Shown here: positions 43,335 through 55,900 of the stretch, in pieces
Layout of the letters: every line of letters starts with the position of its first letter
Position numbering within the stretch: the stretch's first letter is position 1
Origin: Nautilus pompilius
Taxonomy: Eukaryota; Mollusca; Cephalopoda; Nautilida; Nautilidae
DNA length: 64,000 bases
NCBI GenBank assembly: GCA_018389105.1
Contig: JACATO010000321.1
Coordinates: 740,501 to 804,500 of the forward strand
Reading direction: 5' to 3'
The notes under the pieces: model-generated
Databases searched by the model: none
Told to the model about the DNA's origin: nothing
What the model saw: the letters and a program-made list of their open reading frames with translations, nothing else
Translations under genes and position numbers: made by a program

Positions 43335-46300
43335 TAAGATACCAATGCTGCATTATCTGATGCACTAAAAACTAAATTCTATTCAAAGAAATCTGGTTTT
43401 TGTAGTCTAGTTCATTTGGATTGTTTGGAGAAAATATTCTAAGTATAAATGCATTAAAAATTAATCTAGTGGCACTAGCTACAAATAGTACGGAATTAGT
43501 AGGTTCTGTGCATATTAACAGAAATAATTTTCCTAAAGATGAATTGTAGTTTCAAATAATTGTGCTGATTATCAAAATGGCTGATTTAGTAAAATTTCTG
43601 ACAAAATGTAAGTTTAAAGGGACAGATGTGTGCACAAAAGTTAATGTCCAAATTTTATTTGATTAAATTTAAGAATTTTGGCAATTTGCTAATGAAATTT
43701 AAGGATAAAAATGCCCTGAATAATGATTATTCACAAACAGAATGTATACATGTTTAAGATGACTTAAATCAGATTATGGCAATGAATGCCTGTATTGCAC
43801 TGCATTGTTGGAATCTTCTCTTGCAGTTTGTATTTTTGTAGAACAGTTTTGGTTATGGAACATGCATTTTTGCATCTTCTAGTATAAACAAACAGTATAA
43901 CATCACAGGTTTTTCTGTATCATAAAAATCACCTTTTTTTTTTTTTTTTTTGCCTAATTCTTGGCTGATCAGGAATTGCTAATTCAAGTAATTTTCCTTT
44001 AAAATATCAACAAGTTGAAGATGAAGCTGCCATTGTGGTCCTTTTTTTTCCTTCTTATGGACAGTACCTAATCCAGGAACCTTGTGCAGTATAAGAGATG
44101 ATTGCTGGGAGTGTACTGTGATAAGAACCACGTGGTTTCTACCTAGGTAGAGAGAACAGTTCTTACTGTGGCTGAAGTTGATAATTGCAGCAACCTTTGT
44201 TAGTGGCACTTCAGTTCAATTAATCGATAGAACTGCAGCAGGCTAACAACTATTGCACTGTCCATTTCTGGATAAGTGCCTGGGCATAGATATTTTAGAG
44301 GTAGTGATGTTTTCAAAAAAGCTTTGTATGGAATTAGTGACTCGGAAAGATTCCATTAAAGCTTAAATGCAAACTTTGCAATTAAGAAATCTCCAAGGTG
44401 GAAAAAAACCACCAGCGTGATAAACCATTTAAAGGTAAATCATGCTGCAAAATACAATGAATGCAGAAATGCTTCAGGAGAAAGAAACTACTGCTATTGC
44501 TGCAAAAAGAAAACTTGAACTCTGGCTAGGCTATAGTAAACAAATGACTATGGAAGAATCCTTCAATAAGAAGAGATTCTAGGACTGGATTTGAATGGGA
44601 GAAACAATTGCTGCTAATTTACAACCTTACTTTAGGAGGCTACAAGAAGAGAAAAATGTTAAGTAAAGCATTAACTAGTACTGCTGGAACTACACTTCTT
44701 AGTATTGATTGGCTATTAGGCATTCTAAAATTTCCATTTCCATTATCACTCGGCTGACCACATCAGTGAGTCCATTTTGGTTGGTTTAAATACTACCAGG
44801 TAGCCTTTGGCCCTTAGGATTGATGTTGCTAATCTGGTTGGATTTCTCAAAACCAAATTACCATTACTATCTTGTTTTATCAATACTCTTAAGCTTTGCA
44901 TTAATGATGGCATATTTATTTTGTTGAGAGAAGATAGGTGGGCATTTCCACCATTCTTCTGTTGCCTTAAAAAAACAAAGAGCAAGCTGAGACCTTCAGA
45001 ACAACTAAAGATCCTCAGAGGCTTCCACCTGTTGGAACAGTTCATATTAGATACCAGAACATACTGAACTAAGATGCCCATTTGTGGCAAATGCAATGAA
45101 CTATAATATTCCAAATCTAATTAAGATCAATGGAGTTTAGCTGAGAATTTTCTTTTTAAAGTCTGAGATCACAAAAGTTGCTAGTCAGAATGCAGCAGCA
45201 CCTATTATAATATCATCAATTTTAGCTCTAGGAATTTTTCTAGACAAAGGTGCCACAAATACTACAATTGAAGGCATCTTGGAAACTGCATCAGCTAAAA
45301 GGAACTGCAAAAGATGTTTACATAAGTGTTTGGCAAATAAGAAACTTTGTATTTCCACCTTAAACTATCACTTCAAACTGAATTTCCAAAGGAGAAATTG
45401 AAGGAAAAAAGTGGAGGGGAGAAAGACAGGAAAAGTTCCCAAGAGAAATATAATGAAATATAATTAATGATCCATGCATACCATAAACATTAGCTGAGCT
45501 GCTAAATCAATACTGACAGTTCTTAGATTTTGAGATGACTGAATAAATTGCAAGAAAAACTGTCAATTCTTCTACAGAAAAGAAAACTACAAATCCTTAA
45601 AACAGAAAAACCCTGCTTTTACAGAGAAAAATCTTAACTTGTTCCTGTCCACCAAGGCATGAAGATCCTTTGTTATAGTAGAAAGAAAATATTCCATTTC
45701 AAAAGGCTGACAAAGGTGCATTTATGTGTATTTCCATTCATGGTTAGCAGCTTTTTTAGCACTGGTGGACATGTATCAGCCAAGAAGAAGCTGCATCAAT
45801 CCAGAAACCAACTTAAGTTATGCTTCTGACACTTTGTCATTGTTTCCAGATGGTGGTAGTATGAATACTTAGGCTTTCACATAGTTATGTACTAATCTGG
45901 ATTTGGAAGTTATTTTAACACACAACCAAAAGCTTTTGATTTCAAGTAAGAAATTTTCATAAGTGTGTTAAATTTTACAAGTCAAGCATTAATTGGAATT
46001 TGGACCAATCTGTATTGGTCAGTCAGATTGTTTTGTCTAGTATGAAATTCTTTTAAAGTTTATCGAAGTCTCGAATTTTAAATTGTTTTGGCCTTTACCA
46101 AGTTAGCAGAGGGGTGTCTATTCTGGTGGGGGGATGGGATGGGATGGGAAGTCTGAGGAGACCATTTGTGCTAAAATGTTTGTAGGCTATACCTGAGGAA
46201 AGGTGATTGAATGAATGCTTAAGAGATTTGCCATCTTTTACCTTCCTTCAAACTTGAAGCCAGATTAACAAAGAAGAATCAATCTGGAAAAACTGGTTTG

Positions 46301-46658
46301 TTTATGAAAATTGATATAATATGGAAGCCAGCAATATTCCACTTCAGGCTGGGGGAGAGTTAGTCAGACTTTTCTAATAATTGGCCATCTAGGCAAATTA
46401 TTAATTATCTGCTGATTAATCAGCACATACCTATTTTTGAAGATGAATTTAGTTAGTAGTAAATAGCAATTTTTTCAAATCAGATTGTTAGGTGGAAATA
46501 AGTTTAGCTATGTTTTTGAAGTATTTTAAAATGAGAAATTGTAATTTTCTGCTGCTACAGCGCTTTTTGTGGATTAACTAGTTTCTATCATGGTCTGATC
46601 CATTAAAGGTTGAGCTTCCTTTAATCTCATATTGATGGGATATGCATGGATTGCTGTC
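43335..46658. other. Gene-poor stretch with decayed coding fragments
   Basis: AT-rich DNA with protein-like pieces broken by stops. Examples on the plus strand are a frame near 44462-44580 (M-N-A-E-M-L-Q-E-K-E-T-T-A) and one near 45160-45340 with P-I-I-I-S-S-I-L-A-L-G. A pair of overlapping frames on both strands spans 44746-45114. These may be one old mobile element. A T17 run sits at about 43935-43952, and a GGGAT repeat at 46131-46149. Confidence 0.4.
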
Positions 46659-46669
46659 AATTGATATTC

Positions 46670-46992
46670 TTCTTCGATCACTCATTTCATAAGAGTGAGA
46701 TGTGTTGCACTGTCATCAGGTGTATTCTGGCCCAGTGCATCAGTCTTCAGTGGTTTATTCTTCTGACTTTTCCTTGTCATAGGAGACTTGCCTCTGTCAT
46801 GGTTCTAGAGCATCTCCTGCCCTTGTTTCCTGTCTGAGTGCCTACACAGGCCACTCCCAGCAGCAACTGGAGCAATGCCAGTAAAGTACCTTGCTCAAGG
46901 GTCACAGCAATGTGCCAGCAGCGCGGGAATTGAACCCAGGACACTTAGGTCCTGAAGCCAACACACTCACCACTGAGCCACATTGCCTGGTT
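46670..46992 (-). mobile_element. tRNA-derived SINE with target-site duplications
   Basis: A 323-base element on the minus strand flanked by an 11-base direct repeat AATTGATATTC (46659-46669 and 46993-47003). Its 5' end carries an RNA polymerase III A box TGGCTCAGTGG (about 46982-46972) and a B box GGTTCAATTCC (about 46937-46927), the two internal promoter parts of a tRNA. The body includes TGACCCTTGAGCAAGGTAC, a motif common in animal tRNA-SINEs. The matching flanks show a fairly recent insertion. Confidence 0.9.
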
Positions 46993-47003
46993 AATTGATA
47001 TTC

Positions 47004-48085
47004 AAAATGCTTATAGGTGATAGACAGAATTTTCATTATCAGGATTTTGGAGTATGAAGAGAAGAGTGCCTGGATTTCTCTTCCAAACTATAGTTAGATA
47101 CGTGGCATGGAACACATTTCTCAGAATCTTGTTATGCCTTATTGGTGAGATGGTAGATACCTTTTAAAATGACAATATTAAGCAGAATTGAGACATTCTT
47201 GACAAACACCATGACATTTCTGCTTCCATGGTTTAAAGGCCTTTGCTAGGTCTTCTCCAAACCCAGGTGTAGCTTTCAGATAGAAAAGCCCAGATTTCAG
47301 CAATTCATGAGATGTATAGGCTGATACTAGATGGTCTTACCAGTCCTTTCAAAGTGTTTGATTGGGCAGTAGGGTCATGTTCCATACAACCTTTGTAGCC
47401 TTTGGCTCATCTGCTGCATACATGAGGGTAAATATGGACATACCATGTTCTTATTGTCATTAGTCAAATGCTGCTTTACTACAGCAGTGACACTTGCCCC
47501 AACTTTGTGATATTGACCACAGATTCGCTTTAGAAACTGATCATTGGCAATCTAACATTGACTCTAGACTGACCTAATACACAACCTTGGATAAATGGTA
47601 TTTTTTCCTGGATTTTTTAGCAGCCCTAAGCCATTCAATATCTTTTAGACATTGAGTCTGCATTATTAAAGTCATCTTCAATGACTTATCTGATTATTAA
47701 ACCAGTGAAATAAAGGTGGCTATCTTATACAATCTAGTAATTTGTAACCTGCTATAGCATCAGACATTTGTTAAACTTACCATATATATTAGAAAATTGT
47801 TTTATTCAAAAATATGTAGATGCATCATTAGATTCTCAACAAATCTTCATAGCCAATATGATCAGATCATAAATTATGGTAATGAAGGAACTGATTTTGC
47901 AGTATTTAGTCATTTGTTAATCCCAATGCCTTAACCATTTTAAAATGATTTACACAAGTATAAAGTTTTTAGTGAAACTATGAAGTGATGTTTTTATGCA
48001 AAATATTCTAATCCTTAAACTTTTCTTCTCTATTCCAAACAGTTTTTATAGGCAAGTTTTAGGACCTGGACAGTGCAAGCAGATC
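47004..48085. other. No recognised feature
   Basis: About 1.1 kb of AT-rich intergenic DNA. I see no open frame, repeat or RNA gene. Confidence 0.5.
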
Positions 48086-48384
48086 ACACTTTCGGATATT
48101 TGGCATTTCAAAGTTTGCACACAATTTCAGTTGTAATTCATGGTGAAGGCAAGCTATCATTTCATTGGTCGTGTGAACACTTTCGGATATTTGGCATTTC
48201 AAAGTTTGCACACAATTTCAGTTGTAATTCATGGTGAAGGCAAGCTATCATTTCATTGGTCGTGTGAACACTTTCGGATATTTGGCATTTCAAAGTTTGC
48301 ACACAATTTCAGTTGTAATTCATGGTGAAGGCAAGCTATCATTTCATTGGTCGTGTGAACACTTTCGGATATTTGGCATTTCAA
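48086..48384. repeat. 91-bp tandem repeat, 3.3 copies
   Basis: Units start at 48086, 48177, 48268 and a partial one at 48359; each begins ACACTTTCGGATATTTGGC. Copies are nearly identical. Because 91 is not a multiple of three, each unit is read in a different frame, which explains the repetitive open frames here. Confidence 0.97.
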
Positions 48385-50410
48385 TACGTGAATTACACTT
48401 GAAGAAACTTTTATTGCAAATAAACTAATGTAAATTATGTCAAGGAAGCTTCTAATTTTTCTTTGATTTTACATAAAATAAAGATGTTTGTAGTCTAATT
48501 ATTTTAAAATGCATTTAAACAGGAATGCAATAGAGATGTAATTTAATTGTAGGAAACAGGGAAAACATTTGGTTTGTACACCATAATTTGACAATTCATA
48601 ACTAATTGGTCATTGCCTTTTACTGGTCTGATTATTTTTGTGTTAATTAATGCACAAAGGTCTGGACAGTGAGATTATCTATGAAGGTAAACTGATCATT
48701 CTAACTTTAAAAAAAAAATGTTGACAACTAAGCATTACACCTTGATTGCTATAAATGTTAGATCCTTGATTCATTTACCATTTTCTAACTGGTTGTAAGC
48801 ATAATGTTGGTTCTTCCCAAAACAGAGCCTTAGTCCATACTGGTCTTGTTTCATGGTATTGGCAATTCAAAACAAATCAGCTGCTGGCAGCTAGTCCATG
48901 GACAAGTTTATCCAAAATTGGCTAAGAATTTTATTTTGAATGCTTGTTTCTCTAACAAATATTACTTCTTTTTTTTAAGTCGTTAAATCAGAATGTGCGC
49001 ACAGAAAACAGAGCTTACAGGTAGAAGCTGGATTAACCAGACAAAAATTCTGAATTAAGATAATCAAAAAGATGTGAACCTGTACTCAAATTGCATTAGA
49101 GAAGCATACATATATAAATTATCAAGGTTGCTGATAGTTACCTCAGCCAATGTAGATGCTATTTTAGTCTGAATACTACACAATACAAAATAAGATGTAT
49201 TGTGTAGTATTCAATCAGGATTTCCATGCATTTCTCACCACCAATGAAATGCTTTGATTCATAAGATTCAGCAGCACATCCCATATTTATTCTGGAAGAA
49301 TGAAACATCCTGTGCTGAGATTTTTATTTTAGTTTGAAAGTATAAATGCTGATCTTTTGTTGTACAGCAATTTATTGAACCAAATCATGAACAGTAAGAT
49401 TACAACACAAATCTATCTAATAATGTAAAATACAAGTACATTTGACAGCTTATTGATTTAGCAGTTTAAGTTTTCAAACAGCACCGATTTAATCAAAATT
49501 CTTAATTTGCTTATAGCTGTAAATATTTTCTAAGAGAAACAAAAGTTTCTCTTTGCAGAATCCAGCTGCATGGAAAGACCTTTCTTTGAATTGCACGAGG
49601 TGGAGAAAAAAAATTAGAAACGAAAGCTAATAGATGGTTCATTAAATAAGCAGCACCTAATCCAATTACCTACTATGGGAGATGAACTTTTAACTTATTT
49701 GGTGCTTCATAAATAAGTTGAGGCGAGAAGTTTATGATCTATAAGCCCTTTGAGGTGACCTGACAAAATTGGTCATTTCAGAACATTTAGTAACAAAAGT
49801 AAATTGTATATTCATAAACGACAGAACCACAAGGAAGTGGAAAAACAAGCGACTATATTCATCTAAAATAAAAGGAAATGTCTGAAATAAGAGAGTTTGC
49901 AAATGCAATCAACAGTAAGTTAGTTTAATGGTCATCTTCAAGCCAACAACAGAAAAATTTTAAATGTATATAAAAATTATATTAGATGGATTTCCATTTT
50001 AAGAACCTTTGGTAATTCTTTGCTTACCAAAAAGAGAAAATCTAATCTTTAAAAAAATAAACATTTCATTTACTCACCAATCCTTTTAAAGGTTAAGCAT
50101 GTTGAAAATGATGTTTATTATATAAATTGTGCAATTTGAAAATGTTAGATTTCATTATTGCAAGGTTAGCATTATCTTCTGTTTTAAAATTTGAAGATTC
50201 TAGGAAAATGACTTGCGACTAAATAGCATTGTACAAACAATCTCAGACTTGAGTTTTTAAAAAAGGGGTCGTTCTCTGAACTTAATCATGATGCAGTCCA
50301 TTTCTTATACTATGCACAGTATTAATGATGTGTGTGCTCGCCCATTTGCAAAAATGTAAAAAAATATACAATTCTCAAAAGTATCATGCATATAGTTAAT
50401 AGGTAAACAA
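48385..50410. other. Intergenic, with a perfect hairpin
   Basis: AT-rich DNA. The only structure I see is the inverted repeat at 49171-49212. The 3'UTR of the small membrane protein gene A probably extends into the right end. Confidence 0.5.
49171..49212. repeat. Perfect 16-bp inverted repeat (hairpin)
   Basis: GAATACTACACAATAC at 49171-49186 and its exact complement at 49197-49212, with a 10-base AT-rich loop. It could be a palindromic transposon core or a small RNA hairpin. It is short for a microRNA precursor. Confidence 0.9.
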
Positions 50411-50502
50411 CTATCCATGCCAGGGCATTGTCACTTTAAGTTTTCCTAAAATCTCAGCATTTAAGCAGCAGCAGATTTTGATGAAACACACAGGACCCTG
50501 AC

Positions 50503-50721
50503 TCAGCATGGTGATTTTCCTATGACCATGTTTTGAGCACATGTCAAAGGTAGTTTCACACCTCTTTCTAGTAGATTGACGATTTCGTGGCAACAATTGC
50601 AGCAAGCTGCGAAAGGGCTGATGAGAACGTAGAGTATGGCACAAAAGAAGCCTATAGGCCAGCCAAAGATGAGAAGAACTAGAAACCAAATCAGGCTCCA
50701 AAACCAACCACAGTTTGCCAT
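50503..50721 (-). CDS. Small cysteine-rich membrane protein, copy A
   Basis: A 72-residue protein in one coding exon, starting M-A-N-C-G-W. Residues about 7-35 are strongly hydrophobic with an F-G-W-P-I-G-F turn in the middle, suggesting a re-entrant loop or two short membrane helices. A C-C-N-C-C cluster at 40-44 could be palmitoylated. The tail has G-V-K-L-P-L-T-C then N-M-V. It is about 64% identical (46 of 72) to the copy at 61591-61809 on the same strand. A conserved acceptor TTTTTCAG lies 34 bases before the ATG, so a 5'UTR exon exists further right. I do not recognise a named family. Conservation between the copies shows it is a real gene. Function unknown. Confidence 0.85.
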   Translation of the reverse strand: MANCGWFWSLIWFLVLLIFGWPIGFFCAILYVLISPFAACCNCCHEIVNLLERGVKLPLTCAQNMVIGKSPC

Positions 50722-50755
50722 CTTCTGAAGCTTCTCTTAGCAACCAGTGATGGAA
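50722..50755 (-). other. 5'UTR part of the coding exon, copy A
   Basis: 34 bases between the acceptor CTGTTTTTCAG|TTCC and the start codon. It shares GCTAAGA and CAGAAGATG with the same place in copy B, so the spliced leader predates the duplication. Confidence 0.7.
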
Positions 50756-52442
50756 CTGAAAAACAGAAAATACTATTTAAACTCGTAGTAAAGCTATTCC
50801 TTAAAATGGGTATAGTTGGTTCGGCTAATTTTGACTCTAAATCTTTGCATGTCCAAAAATGTCCCAGGAGATCCCAGCAAAATTATTTTTTCTTTAAAAA
50901 CAAATTAAACTAAACTTGTGCTGGACTCGTTTTGATGGTACTAACTTAATACTTTTGTTTGTACTCCTAATATAATTCATCAGTAAACAGATGTCATATT
51001 TTCTCATGAATGATTGATATAAACCACATTAGTTTAGATAGTGACAAAAGAATCAGTGGATTTGGTGTACAAAATGGTATAACAACTTCATCACACTCTA
51101 GGTATTGGCATTTGTAATACTGATATGACTCACTGTAGTTGTAGAATCTCTAAATACAAAAACATGGCCAATAACCATTTCAAGATGGCAGCATCATGTA
51201 GTGTCTTATATAATACATCCAAAATAACTAATTTAAAATTATTTAGTTTGGATTTTTACAACTTTGTTCTTATCTACAGTTTACTTTTCAGCCAGTAAAA
51301 AGGTAATCGAGATAATAATGAAAATTCCTAATGCATTTGAAAGGATCGTGCATTATGTAAAAATGTCTCAGATAATGTTAGTGACATAAAATAAGTTTAA
51401 AAATTTAATCTCTAAATTGAAATCTTAAAAATATAAGTGCTAAAGATATCAAAAAGTAATTGTGAATAAAGAAAAATGTTGGCTATATCAAATATGTTTG
51501 CATTAATTGCATAATCAGAATAAGAGCTCAAATTTCAACCAATTAAATATATGATTTAAATATTGTGATAGCTAAAATGTTTTAAATTACTTTTCCAGCA
51601 CAGAACTTTCACAATGAAGTAAACAGAACCAACAATTACAATGCAATCCATACTTTTCTAAAGTTTCATAATGCAAAGTACAGAACAAATAAACAGAGGG
51701 TATGATCACAATCACAACAAAATGTCTAATTTTCAGTTTGATTTTACTTTCTAAGTAAAACAAACCAAGTACAGAACATGGATGGTATGATTAAAGTCAC
51801 AAGGAAATTACTCTAATATTCATAATGCTGTAGGGCATCCTAACATTTTTCTGAGAATATTAGAAATTCTAGAATTTATGTAGCTATTTTGTTTAATTCT
51901 TAATTATAAAATGTGTTGTTTCATATGAATGAAAGAATTACATTTTTTTTAACATCTATTTTTTCAATGAAAAGTTTAAAACTCTGCAAATTATAATAGG
52001 TCCTTAGATATTCTAGTCTATAACCCATCTTAAAAATTCTTGGATTTTGGAGACATGCTAAAAATCAAGTTGACAGCCAACGTTAATTTTTGCTACTCTG
52101 ACCATCTCGTTGCTTCTCCACACTTGAATCCCTGGGATGAGCTTGATAACTACGTCGCCAGCCAGTGTCAGATACATTAGGAACTTTTGACAGAAAGTGT
52201 GGAGAAATGTGAGCACACGAGATGCAATGCTAGTCCATAAAGCACGGTGGTTTCATCTCTGACTTACTTATCACACAATGTAACATCTACACACATTTAT
52301 AAGAGAACTTTCCAGCAAATATATTAAACATGGTTGATGTAAGTTCTTTTGAAGAATGTGTGCATGTGGGGCCAAGGCTGCAATCATTAATGAAACAGTC
52401 CAACATTGCATCTTGTGCTTCCACAGCATACTAAAAAGGACT
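50756..52442. other. 5' intron or flank of small membrane gene A
   Basis: AT-rich sequence upstream of the gene A acceptor. I cannot identify the first exon or promoter. No other feature seen. Confidence 0.4.
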
Positions 52443-52960
52443 AACAACCACAACTGAACTCCTAGTCTACAAAGAGGTTATCATTTGCATCCTGCTGTAT
52501 GGCTGTGAGACCTGGGATAACAACCACAACTGAACTCCTAGTCTACAAAGAGGTTATCATTTGCATCCTGCTGTATGGCTGTGAGACCTGGGATAAAACC
52601 TCTTAAATATTTTCATCCACACATACTGTATTCATTGGAAAGACCATAAAACAAATGTCAACATCCTCTTAGTAATCAGATGTACCAGCAATGATGCGTT
52701 AGTCATCAAAGCACAATTGTGCTGGATTAGCCATGTTGTATGCAGACTCCTGGCTCCTAAAGCAGTTCTTTTTCAAATTGAGTGTTGGTCAGCAAAGAGG
52801 TTTACAGACATCCTTAAGACCACCTTGATAACAAAGAAGAGACCACCCATTCTGGATATCCACCACTTCTATGAAGTCTGGGTGCAATTGCAGTTAAAGG
52901 ATTGGACTTCTGAGCCATCTGAAGATGCTCACTAACAAATGTAGCTATCCAACCCACCAC
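52270..52960 (+). mobile_element. LINE remnant (reverse transcriptase C-terminal region)
   Basis: Plus-strand fragments in broken frames read V-Y-K-E-V-I-I-C-I-L-L-Y-G-C-E-T-W (52470-52515), a motif at the end of many non-LTR reverse transcriptases. They are followed near 52690-52790 by a degraded counterpart of the usual L-R-W-x-G-H-V segment and a Lys-rich R-F-x-D-x-L-K-T-T-L. The L-L-Y-G-C-E-T-W part is itself duplicated. Clade not assigned. Left limit is approximate. Confidence 0.75.
52443..52594. repeat. 76-bp direct duplication inside the LINE remnant
   Basis: Two identical 76-base units, 52443-52518 and 52519-52594, each containing the L-L-Y-G-C-E-T-W codons. Confidence 0.95.
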
Positions 52961-55900
52961 TATCAACATCTGGATTTTCCTTGCTGGAATGACATTCATA
53001 CTTAAAAACAAGAGATGGACCAACACCATTAAATGTAACATGACGATCAAGATTATTTAACTGATTGATTAATTTGCATTTTAGCCTTATATTAGATATT
53101 GATTAATCAATAACTATATTAAGACTGTGTGCATGTGTGACAAAGTTTTTAGAACTGTGACAGCAGAATGAAACAGTACACCATTAAAGTTGTTGTTGTA
53201 CAACTGAATGTAAAACAGAATAAGTTGATAATGGCCAACAACATCAGAGGCATATAACTTTACCATTTGCTGTTTTAAACATAATGTATGACTCAATAAT
53301 ACAGCTTCCATTAGTCCTCTCTAACTTTCTGGAAACTCAAGTTATTCCAAAGTGTTGATCAGCTGTTTTGTACTACAATATTCTCCAATAAGTACAAAAG
53401 CAACAACTTATTTACATAAAGTGAAAAAGTACTTGGATTTCTGCTCATTATAAACGTAAATTCATTGACCCTGTGACATATTATAGTCAAATATGATCAG
53501 GGCACTTTGGTAGTCAATTTTAGTTGTGAGATACTATTATTATTGCCTAAAACTCTTAGAAAATTAAATGTAAGTCACTAGGGTTAACCTATTTGGGTTC
53601 AAACATCAACAAGCCCTTCCTTATCTGTGTAGTTCTAGATCTTCAGAAACATTTTCTATAGAAAATTTTTAAAAAAATATAATATTCTGACTACCTTCTA
53701 TACAAAATGCCAACTTTGACTCCAATCTACTGATTAGCTAAAACCAAGATGGTAGTCTATTTGCAGCTAATCAAATTATCCCCATTGCTGATATTTCTTT
53801 CATTAGCCAAAATACAAACTACAGCTATGGCCAGATGTTTTTCATCACCCTAGAATGTTCTGATTGTTCTTAATAAAGTAGAATTAAACCTGTTGAATTT
53901 GTATAATAATGTTACATTAACACAATGAAGTGCATATTGCTTTGTAATTTTCTACATACTTAATGGTAAAATAACCAAAATTGAAAGTGATAATTTGAAG
54001 TCTAACATTCAAATACATGATTTCAAAAAGACCTTATAAATAATGACGACAAGTGTGACTACACAACTAGAAATATTCAAAACCAAATATTTAGAAGTGA
54101 TAATGAATACAGTATGAAGTCTGAAGTTAGATTATTTCTAGGGTGATGACCATGACTATAATTTTATTCCACAATTTGTCAGCTTGTATAAACAGATTAA
54201 CTGACTTGGCAAACTGAAGAAATCAGAAATAATTTCTTCTTCTTATGAATAAAAAGGTCATAAAACATATCTCTGTTATTATTTTTTTTAAAAATTCTAA
54301 TAATTCTTATTTAGTGTCTGTAATATTTATGCCAATGCAGATAATTTTTGTTCACTTTGCATGGGGTAAAGTTTGAGGACAATTTTTATCAGTAACTACT
54401 AAGGTAGCATCTAAAGCAGGTAACAGGTTTTGCAATAATTTCTGCAGTAGTAGAGAAAATTTAAAAGAAAAGCATTTATAAGGAAGTCAGAGAAATCTGG
54501 ATAGAACAATGTAAATAATTTGTTCCAATGTTTTACATCTTGAGTGAAGAAAGCAACAACAACTTACACTAAATCAATTTTAAAAAAACCAAACAGCAAA
54601 ATTTCACAGCACAGAAATTAATTATGCTATTTTGGTTATTGATTAGTAAAAGCTAAAGTAGTCCTTAGAAAATGAAGCTAGTGGAAGACATCAAGATATA
54701 GTCTGCGTACAAAGATGTTTAACTAAGGTACACTTTACCTTTAAAAGAACAGCTTTGGTTTTCTTGCACCAATTAGGATAACCTGCTATCATTCGCAATA
54801 GTTTTTTGATAATACAGTATATATAGTTTTCTTTTTTGGTAAAATTAAAGTGAACAAGAACCAGCGTGGTAATCAAGTGTTATAAAACAAATAGTAGGAC
54901 TATTTCTTCCACTTTTTCTATTTTTTTCCCAAATTTTTAAACAAATACAGTTGACGGTAAAGTTATCTGAAGCGGTAACCTTTGTATGCCACTGATTAAC
55001 AAGAGAAAGAGAATTTTAAAAAAAGAGGAAGAAAACAATCATACATTAAATCACATAGTTTCAGAAATATTTTGGTATACAAATCTTACATCATTTCAGA
55101 TTTTCCAATAACATTCATTAACTAGCAAATCACAAAATAATTCTTTTCATAAAAGCTAACGGTACACCAGATCACCAGAAGTCGTGTATGTATAAGAAAA
55201 TTAAAGACAGCTAACTCTTGGTCGAATAGTTGACCTTCAAGGCAAGTGAGGAAATACTTTGCCAAGGCAGACACGTCAATTTAAATTAAAGAGAGAGTAA
55301 TTTTATATTCATTATAAAAAGTTAGTGTACATTCTAAAACCTTTAAAATAATAAATGATGGTGGATCAACAGCCACAACTTATTTGAATTTATTGTAATA
55401 AAGCAAGCAAAGTGTGATTTAAATCATTTGCAATAAACACTGGTAAAGATTTAAATACTGCTAACACAATATTTAAAATCAGTGAACTGTGGAAGTGTTA
55501 CTATTTCAAGTGTATAGAGACTTGATATGGCCATTTAAGTCAAGTTACTATTAAAACTGTTCTATTTTAAAATTCTGTCAAGCTGAGTAGCAATCCTACT
55601 ACTGTGCAGGTTATTGTGATAACACGGTCCAAAAAGGATCTGCTGCTAACTTCATTGAAGATAGATAATGCTTTTTAGAATTATGAAAATGTAAATGTTT
55701 TACAAATGGGAAAAACTCTTATTTAAAAGATATTCATAAACATTAACTAGAACTATTAAATTACATAATACGGGATACTTCATTATTTCAAATATATGGT
55801 AAATCATTAGGAGTCATAAAAATGGCTGTATTAGCAAAAAGTATAAAATGAACAACTTTTGCTTCATGTATGTCTTACATCATTATTGAAAATAAAAATG

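Noticed and set aside
46920-46992. A tRNA gene
   Set aside because: The A and B boxes fit a tRNA, but the acceptor stem does not close and the sequence runs into a SINE body with flanking duplications.
48140-48428. Two repetitive open frames of 62 and 65 codons
   Set aside because: They come from the 91-bp tandem repeat, whose unit length is not a multiple of three. They are not protein genes.
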